Origin: Phyto melanocephala
Taxonomy: Eukaryota > Arthropoda > Insecta > Diptera > Rhinophoridae
Length of the DNA stretch: 64,000 nucleotides
Assembly (NCBI GenBank): GCA_941918925.1
Contig: OW799237.1
Span: 73,419,126-73,483,125, forward strand
Direction of reading: 5' to 3'
Each line of letters opens with the position of its first letter. Position 1 is the first letter of the stretch. Below are positions 1 through 9,745 of the stretch, piece after piece. Made by a program: the position numbers and the translations under genes. The notes below the pieces were generated by a model, which saw only the letters and a program-made list of their open reading frames with translations, was not told where the DNA came from and ran no database searches.

Positions 1-164
1 TTAATGAAATTTAAAAGTTCAAAAAATCGGCAGCATTATATGTATTAGATTGTAAAATTTCGCATGTATAGCTTTCTGGTACATACTTAAAAAATTACTT
101 AAGGTTCACTGTAAGAATTAATTTAAGAAATCAAATTAAAAGCAAATCGAAGTTATAGAAAGAA

Positions 165-274
165 AGTAAAACATATTTTAGTATAAAGAGAGAAATTTTG
201 TGCTATAAAAGAACACAAAATTGGTGGTGGGTATCAAAAATGCGGCATAACCGAATATAGTGCTCTTACTTGTT
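165..274 (+). mobile_element. INE-1-like Helentron, type C, 3' end fragment
   Basis: The stretch ends with GGTGGTGGGTATC, an imperfect hairpin around CGGC, and CTCTTACTTGTT. This matches, with a few substitutions, the 3' end of the large type C element on the opposite strand at 30654-35068, including the preceding AACACAAAATTGGTGG. INE-1/DINE-1 elements end the same way: a subterminal GGGTAT copy of the 5' start, a hairpin, then CTCTTGTT. The 5' part is missing or unrecognisable, so the start is approximate. Confidence 0.75.
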
Positions 275-1007
275 TTATACTAAAATGGCGACTGCACAAT
301 ATTTATTACTGACAAACAAACAGACATTGCTTATTTAGTTTATAAAGCTAATTTAAATTTTTATTTTGCCGGGTGTGAGACCAATTATTTTTCATTACAT
401 TTTAAGCATAAACCCTTTCTATCTAGTATAAAATTAGTTCATAGTATAAAGTATAATTTAGCATTTTAAACAACATGTTCATGGCAATATTAAAATGTAT
501 TATAGATTAAACACTTTTGCTATTCTGTTATGAATAAATGTAAATAAGTTTAAGCTAAAAATAAAAGGAAAATAAAGGTAACTGAAAGCCAACGTTTATC
601 TAACAAGCACCTTCACCTTTATGTACATAGATATAATTTCCATATTTTAGGAGAGCTTAGATTGCAGATTTAATGTTATATGCGATTTTGAATAATATTT
701 TTGACGCCGTATTTGGTAATGAATTTCTTACTTATTCTGACTGTATCCTACTGGTCAAGCTCTTTTATTTGACACCCATATTGATGAGGTTAAACAAATA
801 TGCGCTATTTTGTTTCTGACTCAATCTAGGATCTTACACTATTTCATAATTTATTGTAAATAAATTAACGGTTAAGCCATTTTATTTGATATCACGGATC
901 TTTAAGGGGTACATATTTCAATACTAGAATTGACCCATATATAAATTTATTGTACGCCATTTTGAAGTATCACTTATCAGCGATTTCAATTTGTTCTATC
1001 CTTCACC
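275..1007. other. AT-rich stretch without recognised gene
   Basis: No open frame of note, no terminal repeats and no RNA gene recognised on either strand. It separates the type C fragment from the Transib element. Confidence 0.5.
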
Positions 1008-1012
1008 CGTGG

Positions 1013-1050
1013 CACAGTGGGTTCGATAGTACCGAAAGTGGCGATTAATT
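1013..1050 (+). repeat. Transib left terminal inverted repeat
   Basis: Begins with CACAGTG, identical to the consensus heptamer of the V(D)J recombination signal, and continues GGGTTC. The inner AAAGTGGCGATTAATT is identical to the right repeat. The CGTGG target duplication abuts it. Confidence 0.82.
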
Positions 1051-1774
1051 CATAGAAGCCGTAGTTTTAAAATATTATATTTTTTTATTGATGAATTATT
1101 ATTAGCACATAAAAACACAATATTTTAGAAAAAAAAATTAAAAAAAAAATTTTTTTTAATCCGTTTTTTTTTTTTTTTTGAAAAAAAGACCTTAGTTCAC
1201 AATTTATGCTGTAACTTTGGAATGAAAAGCGATAAATTAATGAATAAAACTGAAAATTAAAGCATACTTAATGTGCTTTTATAAAATAAAAGTAATAAGT
1301 ATATTATATGTATTTGTATTAGTATAAATTTAATCTAAAATTCAACTTTTGTTTTTTAACAAATTTTATAAATGTACAATTTTTTTTTTTTTTTAAAGCT
1401 ACAAAAAAAAATATTATAATTTTTTAGTAATTAATAATCATAAATACATACATACAGCTTTAAAAAGAATGGAAGAGCAAATTTTTTTAACTTGTAAGGC
1501 GTTTTATGTTTTTTGGAAATAACATGATCCACAATTTTCACTGTATCTTTGAAATCAAAATAAATTTAAAGAATAAGTTAATAATATGTATTCCTATTAC
1601 TATAAATTTATATCCAGTTTTTGCTTTCACAAAATTCAGTAAATGTAAAAATTAATCTGAAAAAATAAAAATTTTAAAACTTTTTGGGGAATCTTTGTTT
1701 TCGTTTTACCTTTTTAATAAAAAATATATTAAAATATTTGTATTTTTCTGCATTTTCATATTCATCACAAAGAT

Positions 1775-1880
1775 CTTCATTATCATAAATATCATCATCA
1801 TCATCATTATTATGATCTTCTTCATCATTATCATCATTACTATCATCAGTATCTTTATCACTATCTTCATTACCATAATA
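1775..1880 (+). repeat. ATC/CAT-rich microsatellite
   Basis: A degenerate trinucleotide tract (CATCATCATCATTATTATG...). It makes open frames of Ile and Met runs on both strands that are not genes. It lies in the 3' part of the Transib remnant. Confidence 0.8.
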
Positions 1881-1973
1881 TTTATCATAATTTCATTAGA
1901 AATATCTGGCAAAACTAACTCTAATTCCGAAGTTGATAAATTAGATGTTTTTTTCTGCTCATATTTCTTGCTC

Positions 1974-1974
<1 letters not shown>

Positions 1975-2027
<53 letters not shown>

Positions 2028-2042
2028 ATATATAAAAGTGAA

Positions 2043-2081
<39 letters not shown>

Positions 2082-3031
2082 GCTATAGACTCTGAAACTG
2101 TAAAACCGATCGGGCTCAAACTTTGGTAAGTTGTTGTACACATACCGAGGAGTGTTTATGGATGAAAAAAAGTGGGCGGGGCCACGCCCATAAAAAATTA
2201 CCTATCAGTTTTAGCTACTTGCACTTGACCGATTTTTCTGAAACTTTGCACACATATCGAGCTCTGATGACTAAATAATTTCGTGATAAAAAAAGTGGGC
2301 GGGGCCACGCCCATAAAAAATTTTTAATTTTGAGGTACTTGCAATGGACGGATTTTACTGAAACTTTGCACACATATTGGGCTGTCATGACTTTATAATT
2401 TTGTGATTAGAAAAGTGGGCAGGGCCACGCCCATAAAAAAAAAGTTATAAGTTTGAGGTACTTGCACTGGACCGATTTTTCTAAAACTTTGCACACACAC
2501 TAAGCTGTCATGACTTTATAATTTCGTGATTAGAAAAGTGGGCAGTGCCACGCCCATAAAAAAAGTTATCATTTTGAGGTATTTGCACTCGACCGATTTT
2601 TCTGAAACTTTGCACACATATTGAGCTGTCATGACTTTACACTTTCGTCATTAGAAAAGTGGGCAGTGTCACGCCCATTAAAAAAAAAAGGTATCATTTT
2701 GAGGTACTTTCACTGGACCGATTTTTTTTAAACTTTGCACACATATTGAGTTGTCATGACTATACAGTTTCGTATTTAGAAAAGTGGGCAGTGCCACGCC
2801 CATTAAAAAAAGGTATCATTTTGAGGTACTTACACTGGACCGATTTTTCTGAAACTTTGCACACTTATTGAGCTGTCATGACTATACAGTTTCTTAATTA
2901 GAAAAGTGGGCAGTGCCACCCTCATAAAGAAAAAGTTATAGTTTTTAGCCTTGCACTTGATATTCGATTAAAATTTAGAATGCGATTAAAATTCATGAAG
3001 GGGCGTAGCAACGCGCGCCGGGATTGGCTAG
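1975..3031 (+). mobile_element. Non-autonomous Helitron, family A, copy A1
   Basis: Starts with TC after an A, here expanded to a (TCTA)n tract, then TATATATAAAAGTGAAACTC, a (TG)n run, and AAACTGTAAAACCGATCGGG. Seven tandem units of about 120 bp follow, each carrying TGGGCRGKGCCACGCCCAT and CGATTTTTCTGAAACTTTGC. It ends GGGGCGTAGCAACGCGCGCCGGG...CTAG. A TC start, a GC-rich 3' segment and a CTAG end without target duplication are Helitron hallmarks. There is no coding capacity. Copy A2 follows directly after its CTAG. Confidence 0.85.
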
Positions 3032-3051
3032 TCTATATATATAAAAGTGAA

Positions 3052-3088
<37 letters not shown>

Positions 3089-3667
3089 GCTATAGACTCC
3101 GAAACTGTAAAACCGATCGGGCTCAAACTTTGGTAAGTTGTTGTACATATACCAGGGAGTGTTTATGGGTGAAAAAAGTGGGCGGGGCCACGCCCATAAA
3201 AAATTAGTTATCAGTTTTAGCTACTTGCACTTGACGGATTTTTCTGAAACTTTGCACACATATCGAGCTGTATTGACTAAATAATTTCGTGATGAGAAAA
3301 GTGAGCGGGGCCACGCCCCTAAAAAAATTTTAATTTTAAGGTACTTGCACTAGACCGATTTTTCTGAAACTTTGCACACATATTAAGCTGTTATGACTTT
3401 ATAATCTCGTGGTAAATAAAGTGGGCGGGGCCACGCCCATAAACAATTAGTTATCAGTTTTAGCTACTTGCACTGGACCGAATTTTCTGAAACTTTGCAG
3501 ACATACTGAGCTGTCATGACTTTACAATTTCGTGATTAGAAAAGTGGGCAGTGCCACGCCCATAAAAAAATTTTAATTTTTAGGTTTTTGCACTTGATAT
3601 TCAATTAAAATTCAGAATGCATTTTGATTCATTAAGGGGCGTAGCAACGCGCGCCGGGCTTTTCTAG
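3032..3667 (+). mobile_element. Non-autonomous Helitron, family A, copy A2
   Basis: Begins TCTATATATATAAAAG directly after the CTAG of A1 and ends GCGCGCCGGGCTTTTCTAG before a T. It carries a (TG)n run and four ~120-bp units, against seven in A1. Joining 1974 to 3668 restores a readable Transib frame, so both outer borders of the A1-A2 pair are exact and the target was A^T. Confidence 0.87.
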
Positions 3668-4888
3668 TGCTAGATAAAAATGGGTCAGAACTTAGCAAAA
3701 ACATTTTGAAAATATCTTCATTGGACTTTTCTCGGCTGCATTTGCGAGCAAAGTGCTCTCTATAATTTTTAAAATCTTTGTTTCTTGCTTTTTGAGCTTC
3801 TTCCCATAATTCTCCTATTGGTAAAAGTGCTTGCTCTATAATCTCCGGCCCGTTAATAAAAATTTATGCAAAGTGGGAGTCATACAAAACCATGGCTATT
3901 TTTCAACAAAATATCTAGAAAACAAAATCCGAATAGAGATGGACGCGTTACATATTTTTTCAGATATCAAGCGTTATCGTAGAGACGAGAATAAGTTAAT
4001 AAAGGTGTGTAACTTTAATTTTAAAACTTGTTTGTTTAAATTATTATTAAATTAATATAACATAAAGTATATGGTAATAATAGCTTTTGGTTACGAAAAG
4101 TACGTGAGAGTAAGTTCATGAGCGTGCGTTTACCATTTGTGATCGTGATTAAATTAAAATTTAATCACTTGAATCTAGATAACAATATTAAAAATATGTT
4201 TACTTCCTGTAAATTGTGCGTGATACAATTTTTTGTACGTGAGCTTAAGTGACCGAAATCACTCACGCACTCATCCCTAAGAAAACAAAATGCATCAACA
4301 AAAACAATAAAATAAAACAAAAAAATAAAGAGAAAGACAATATTAAAACACAAAAACACATTTACTGGTCTTGTTCAATAAATGACAACCAGAGTTTTTA
4401 CATAAAAATTAAAATAAAAAAAGGGCCGGGCATTGTCCGGACTTTTTTTTCAAATATAAGCTGGTATCCTATACTTTTTTAAAATCCATAAAACTAATTT
4501 CAATTCTTACTAACTTAATAGTTGTGGCCCATTAAATGCGGAAATTATCCCAATTATGGACCTTTCTTAAAAAAATAATTAAAAATATTAACACATAATT
4601 TTTAATAAAAAAAATAATTTACTATATACTTTAATACCTGATGTTGAAGGTTCCATTATAAAAGATTTACTTTTAATAGATTTAACACTAATAATAATCG
4701 CTTGAATTGTAAGAATTTCCAATTTTTTCACTTTTTTTAAATACAGCAATAATTTGCTAACTTTGACCGCTCACTGAATAGAAAGCAAACAACTTAGTTG
4801 AATGATTTTTACAGCTTGTGATGAAGAATTTTATCTACTTTTATCCTATACTAAAATTTGTTAAAAAAAAACTTTATTTCTAAATTTC

Positions 4889-4926
4889 AATTAATCGCCA
4901 CTTTGATACCATTTGAACCCAATGTG
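4889..4926 (-). repeat. Transib right terminal inverted repeat
   Basis: Read from the outside it starts CACATTGGGTTC, one mismatch from the left heptamer, and shares AAAGTGGCGATTAATT. CGTGG follows at 4927-4931, matching the left target duplication. Confidence 0.82.
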
Positions 4927-5146
4927 CGTGGTGCCAGGTGTAAACATTGCTTTGTAATTTCTACAATATTGATTTTCAAGCCCCATTAAGCTAATGACTA
5001 GGAACGTTGATTGAGCCATTCCCTTTTCACAAACTTTCAGAAAATTTACTTATACTTTATGTAAATTACAAACAAAATGGCAACCTTTTTTTATACCTTT
5101 GACACCACAGGTAACGGGTATAACGAAAAATTGCAAAATCACCTAC

Positions 5147-5272
5147 GGCGTTGTGCATAACAAAAAACTGTGTGCTAAATAACAAGCTGCTATCTGTCCC
5201 TTATGGAAATTTTCCCATAAGAATGATAACAGCTCGTTAGTGAGCATAGGGTTTGGTAATATGCATAACGCC
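5147..5272. repeat. Imperfect fold-back palindrome (MITE or hairpin)
   Basis: The left arm from GGCGTTGTGCATAAC and the right arm ending ATGCATAACGCC pair over about 58 nt with some mismatches, around the centre TTATGGAAATTTTCCATAA. A transcript would fold into one long imperfect hairpin. Just upstream is a short TATACC...GGGTATA pair (5092-5122). It could be a small fold-back transposon; a microRNA-like precursor is not excluded, but the sequence does not show it. Confidence 0.6.
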
Positions 5273-6357
5273 GCTAATGTTTAAGATTAACAAGAAAACA
5301 ATTTATTTCGCAATAAAAAATAATTTGCATTCGAAATTGCAAAAAAAAAACATAATGTCACTAGACAGAAGCCAATTATGTCTAAATTTATTGTTTTTAT
5401 GTGAGAGAAATGTATATTATTAAAAACGGAACCTTAAATTAATTGCCACATTTATTGGAACATTCTTTTTGTGACTGTCATCTTTAAAACATTTCCTTCC
5501 TGAAAACAATTTTTTTTAGCAAATAAGAAACTGTATAAACGTTGAAATATTAAAATGTGTGAGTGCGTATTAAAACAGCCATAAACCTTAAATTTTATTA
5601 CATTTACTTTGTTTGCATACAGTGACACAGAAAATTATCAAAACACAAAGAGACATTTGCTGTTAAAGGAAAACATCTTAATAACGTTTTCTCTCCCGCT
5701 TTTCTCTTCTCCATAAAATAATGAGGTTAAGATTAATGATTTTACAAATAGTTTAACAAGTTTTGAATGTAATTTTTAATGTTTTTCTCACCTTTTCACT
5801 ACATGTTACACTTAATGGATTGTCTTCTCCCCAGTATTTGGCTTTCTTTTGCTTTAAGTTATTTTTGTCTTTTATTACATTTATTTATTTAGTTTTCTTT
5901 TTTTTTTCTTTTTGTTTAATTTCCTTTGTTTTTCTCCCTAAACAAAAACTTCTGTCTGCTGTTATGCAAATACTTTTTGTCAGCTTGTCTAAAGAGTGTA
6001 GAGCATATATTTCTGGAAGGAAAAATATTCATTCCTTTTCTGGCTGTCACATTTACTGCTAAAGATATTGTTGTAAGTTTTCTTTTGAATCCTTAAGTTT
6101 CCCTACTTGTTTATATTTCAAGTCTTCTGTTTTACAAAAGCCAAACATAAAGTTTTTGTTTAGGTTTAAGATGTTTTGTCGCATTTTTCCCCTTGAATTT
6201 GCTTTAATGTTAGGAAAATGTATTTACACATTTCACACACAAATATATCCAGAACATTAGCGAAGCTTGAAATATGATAAGTTTTGTGTAAGTAATACGA
6301 AATTCATCGGAAAGCCAACAAGAATCTCAAGATAATATTTGTGTATCCCCGCCTTTT
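5273..6357. other. AT-rich stretch without recognised feature
   Basis: Mainly T-rich low-complexity DNA. The open frame at 5763-6062 is Phe/Leu-rich and looks like a composition artefact. Nothing else supported. Confidence 0.5.
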
Positions 6358-7081
6358 TATACCCTTCACACAGTGAAAAAGGGTATATATAGGTTTGTCA
6401 TTCCGTGTGAAATTTCTACAATTTTCATTTCCGACCCCATAAAGTATATATTTTCTGAAAGCTTATAGGGGAGTCGATTAAGCTCTGTCAGTCTGTCCGT
6501 CTGACCGTCTGTCCGTGTGTATGTTAAAATCAACTTTTTGAAGCCCCCAGAAATCGCTTCGGGAGTAGATCGGTATTGAAAATCAGAAACATCGGTACAT
6601 AAACAACTGAGATATGAGCAAAAACCCACGACCACCTCGATTTTTTTTTTCACAAAAACAACATTACAACAACAACATACATACATACAAACGTGTATAC
6701 TGGTTAGAGAAAACGTGGGATCGAATCCCAGCTGAACCAAAAAAAAATTTTTTTATATTTTTTTTTTAATTTTTTTTTTTAATTTTTTTTTATTTTTTAT
6801 TTAATATATTATTTATATTTTTTTATTATTTTTTTTAATCTTTTTTTTAATTTTTTTTTTGTTTTATATTTATTATTTATATTTTAATTATTTTTTTTTA
6901 AATTTTTTTTTGGAATTTTTTTTTAAATTTTTTTTCAAAATTTTTTTTTTTTAATTTTTTTTCAAAAATTTTTTTTTAATTTTTTTTATGAATGGTGATA
7001 CAAACTACTGTTATTGCATGACTACACGTTGTGAAGGGTATATAAGATTCGGCATGGCCGAATATAGCACTCTTACTTGTT
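6358..7081 (+). mobile_element. INE-1-like Helentron, type B, full-length copy B1
   Basis: Starts TATACCCTTCACACAG, then GGGTATATATAGG, TTTGTCATTCCGTGTG, CCCCATAAAGTATATATTTT, GAGTCGATTAAG and a GTCTGTCCGTCTG microsatellite. A central part has the tRNA-like GGGATCGAATCCC and a long A/T-only tract (6738-6990). It ends GTGAAGGGTATA, the hairpin TTCGGCATGGCCGAA and CTCTTACTTGTT. Order and sequence match D. melanogaster INE-1 as I remember it. There is no coding capacity. It is the clearest reference for the other type B copies. Confidence 0.85.
6670..6730 (+). other. tRNA-like module inside type B element
   Basis: ACTGGTTAGAG followed by GTGGGATCGAATCCCAGCTG resembles a D-arm end and a T-arm with a pol III box B (GGWTCGANNCC). 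The same segment recurs inverted in the other B copies near 11400, 43930, 49700 and 50130. It looks like a tRNA-derived sequence captured by the ancestral element. It is too short and spaced wrongly to be a tRNA gene. Confidence 0.5.
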
Positions 7082-7502
7082 CTAGATCAATTAATAAAAA
7101 AATGTATTCAATATTTCTTTAATATTTCTGTTTAAATATAAAATGTTTTTGAAAGGTATAGATTTAACTTCCGATAGGGATAACTGTAAAACTAGCTGTC
7201 ATACTAATGAAGTGTGTAACAGTATCCAAAGGCTTTCACCAAAACAATGCTTATAATTTTTTTATTTATTTTAAAAAATCGCGCCCTGTTCCCAAAACTT
7301 ATAGAGCACTTCATCAAGTTTACGGTGTACATCATTGATTTAATCAAGTAAAAAGCCATATGTACTATGGAGCAATTCATAACCACATTTACTCTTTTTG
7401 GATAATATTATTGAAAAACGAACCCGTACCGTGCGCACTGAAAAGGCTCGAGTATGGCAGAGAATTGGAATTTTTTTTTATCTGACACCTCTCTTAGCAA
7501 CT

Positions 7503-7694
7503 CGATCTCGTGGTTGTTAAGATTTTTATTCATCATGTTATTGCAAATCTTTTGGAGGAGAAATGGTTCCAACACGATGGAGTAATATGCCATACAGTGC
7601 GTGAAACCATCAGTTTGTTGAGTGAAACTTTTGGTAGCAGAATTATCTTGAGAAATAAGACTGGGAATTGGTTACCTCGTTCGTGTCTAGTCCA
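7503..7694 (+). pseudogene. Mariner-type transposase remnant, cut by a LINE
   Basis: The frame reads NLLEEKWFQHDGVICHT, then ETISLLSETFGSRIILRN and WLPRSC. This is the second catalytic Asp motif (WFQQDGATCHT) and the block leading to PPRSCDLTPLD of mariner-like transposases. The match stops at 7694, where a poly-T run begins: the poly(A) tail of a minus-strand LINE. The third catalytic residue is therefore gone. Upstream 7415-7480 may hold more of the N-terminal part (RTVRTEKARVWQ), but weakly. Confidence 0.72.
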
Positions 7695-7843
7695 TTTTTT
7701 TTTTTTTTTTTATTGACCCATAATTTATTTATTGGATCTTTCTATATTAAGAAAATGACAATAAGTATTAAAATCTTAAATTAACTAATTTCTGGGTCTA
7801 TTGCAATAGAGACTCCAATCTTCTTTGCATAGTGGTCATCATT

Positions 7844-9745
7844 CTAACGAGACCGCGAGGGCCAATGTGTCGATCCTCCTGAGTCGAGTATGTCCATTTT
7901 AATACAGCAATAAGTCGCAATATTTTGTAATTTCTCTATATTAGAAGCGGAAGCTGTTCCCCATAGTTGGATTTCATAGGTCCATATTGGCTCAATGATA
8001 GGTTTGTAAAGTAGAATCTTGTAGTTTAGGTTGAGAGCAGAATGAGAACAAAGAAGCCACTGAAGTTGTAGTGTTTTGAGTTTGAGTTGCATAGATTTGG
8101 ATTCGATATGTTAAGACCAGGTAAGGTGTCGATCAAGGTGTATACCAAGATATTTTATATGATTTTGCTGCGGGATAGCGATGTTATATATTTCTCAAGG
8201 TGAAAGTGACATGTGTGCACTTTGCTGGGTTTACTTTTATTTTCCATTGGTTGAGCCATTTTTCGAGTTCTTTAATATGATCCTGCAGGCAATTAGAAGC
8301 AATTACTGGATTTTTACCTGTGCTTATAAATGCTGTGTCATCTGCAAAAGTTGACGTGTGTATTAAGTTATTAGTGGGCATATCTGATGTATAAATTATA
8401 TACATGAGAGGACCAAGTATACTGCCTTGGGGAACACCTGCTGCGATTTTTCTTGTGTCCGAGATATAGTCTTTATACGTTACTACAAATGAACGATCCA
8501 ATAAATAATTTCGCAGTAGTTTGTGGGTGTTTTGGGGTAACAAAGAACCTATTTTATGTAGAAGCCCATCATGCCAGACCTTGTTCTATTGTGCCATGAT
8601 CTTTTCGGAATCCAAATTGATGAACGGGAATGATGTGGTGGTCGTTTAAATATGGGGTCAACGCATTTAAAAATATTTTCTCAAAGAGCTTTGATAAAAT
8701 TGAGAGTAAGCTTATCGGGCGATAAGATGACACTTGGCTAGCATCTTTACCTGGCTTAGGTATCATAGTAATTTCTGATATTTTCCATGATTTAGGTTAG
8801 AAACTGGTTCTTAAGATGGAATCTATACATATAAAAGTGAAACTCTGTGTGTGTGTGTGTGTGTTAGCTATAGACTCCGAAACTGTAAAACCGGTCGGGC
8901 TCAAACTTTGGTAAGTTGTTGTACACATACTAGGGAGTGTTTATGGGTGAAAAAAAGTGGGGGAACCACGCCCATAAAAAATTAGTTATCAGTTTTAACT
9001 ACTTGCACTTGACCGATTTTTCTGAAACTTTGCACATATATCGAGCTGTCATGACTAAATAATTTCGTGATAAGAAAAGTGGGCGGGGCTACGCCCCTAA
9101 AAAAGTTCTAATTTTGAGGTACTTGCACTGAACCGATTTTTCTGAAACTTTGCACACATATTGAGCTGTCATGGCTTTATAATTTCGTGATTGAAAAAGT
9201 GGGCGGGGCCACGCCCATAAAAATTTAGTTTTCAGTTTTAGCTACTTGCACTGGACCTTTGCAAACATACTGAACTGTAATGATTTTACACTTTCGTCAT
9301 TAGAAAAGTGGGCAGTGCCACGCCCATGAAAAAAATTATCATGTTCCCGCACTTAAACTTCACCGATTTTTCTGAAACTTTGCACACATATTGAGTTGTC
9401 ATGACTATACAGTTTCGTATTTAGAAAAGTGGGCAGTGCCACGCCCATAAAAAAAGGTATCATTTTGAGGTACTTACACTGGACCGATTTTTTAAAACTT
9501 TGCACACTTATTGAGCTGTCATGACTATACAGTTTCGTAATTAGAAAAGGGGGCAGTGCCACGCTCATAAGAAAAAATTATAGTTTTTAGCCTTGCACTT
9601 GATATTCGATTAAAATTTAGAATGCGATTAAAATTTATGAAGGGGCGTAGCAACGCGCATCATTTTTCCTGAAATTTTGTCTATGCCAGGGGATTTATTT
9701 GTTTTCAGTTTTTTGACCGCTGAAGTTAGGGACGAGAAACCATGA
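7844..9745 (-). pseudogene. Jockey-type reverse transcriptase remnant
   Basis: In order on the minus strand: AVKKLKTNKSPGIDKISGKM (9740-9659), then after the Helitron IDSILRTSF-stop-PKSWKISEI, MIPKPGKD and YRPISLLSILSKLFEK (8819-8640), FGFRKDHGTIEQ, GVPQGSILGPL (8450-8410), FADDTAFIS (the catalytic FADD, about 8345) and the thumb block LYKPIIEPIWTYEIQLWG (8020-7965). This order is that of jockey-clade RTs. The segment between HGTIEQ and LLPQNTHKLL is shortened near 8574, which removes the motif A region with the first catalytic Asp. There is also an internal stop, so the copy is inactive. Confidence 0.8.
8822..9658 (+). mobile_element. Non-autonomous Helitron, family A, copy A3 (3'-truncated)
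   Basis: Starts TCTATACATATAAAAGTG after an A, a short (TG)n, then six ~120-bp units, one shortened near 9255. It stops at GGGGCGTAGCAACGCGC; the usual GCCGGGCTTTTCTAG end is missing. The flanks are both parts of the same jockey RT, with roughly a dozen codons apparently missing, so the 3' end and some target were probably deleted together. Confidence 0.82.

Larger units (their letters stand above)
1900..3865 (-). pseudogene. Transib transposase C-terminal remnant, split by Helitrons
   Basis: On the minus strand, 3865-3668 encodes a block with INGPEIIEQALLPIGEL, then EEAQKARNKDFKNYREH, ARKCSREKSNEDIFKMF and, after a frame change, SSDPFLSS. After removing 1975-3667 the frame continues into SKKYEQKKTSNLSTSELE near 1974-1900. 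This is the conserved C-terminal part of Transib transposases, which lines up with RAG1 around its third catalytic residue (family knowledge, aligned by eye). The position expected to hold the catalytic Glu in EEAQ-E-ARNK reads Lys (codon AAA). No N-terminal or first two catalytic Asp segments were found. The copy is dead: one frame break, a 1.7-kb insertion and the Glu-to-Lys change. Confidence 0.72.
1013..4926 (-). mobile_element. Transib DNA transposon (degenerate, interrupted)
   Basis: The two ends are inverted repeats of about 38 bp. Left starts CACAGTGGGTTC and right, read inward, starts CACATTGGGTTC; both share the inner block AAAGTGGCGATTAATT. The element is flanked on both sides by the 5-bp direct repeat CGTGG (1008-1012 and 4927-4931). 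A 5-bp GC-rich target duplication and CACWRTG termini are diagnostic of the Transib superfamily, the relatives of RAG1. The only recognisable coding sequence is on the minus strand and matches the Transib/RAG1 C-terminal block. Removing the Helitron pair at 1975-3667 leaves about 2.2 kb, so much of the transposase has been deleted or has decayed. Confidence 0.82.

Noticed and set aside
1695..2129. 144-residue plus-strand open frame with long Ile runs, YLSIYLSI repeats and CVCVCV tail
   Set aside because: It is translated microsatellite: ATC/CAT repeats, (TCTA)n and (TG)n at the start of Helitron A1. No protein is supported.
1973..2200. CRISPR-like or tandem satellite array
   Set aside because: Eukaryotic sequence; units are contiguous ~120-bp minisatellite repeats without spacers, bounded by Helitron ends.
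5763..6062. Hydrophobic Phe/Leu-rich frame that could look like a membrane protein
   Set aside because: T-rich composition alone explains it; no start context, no homology recognised.
6715..6740. Possible tRNA gene at GGGATCGAATCCC
   Set aside because: Only a T-arm-like piece is present, repeated in all type B copies, without a full cloverleaf.
8822..9658. Independent satellite DNA array
   Set aside because: It has the Helitron TC start and splits a jockey reading frame, so it is a dispersed element.
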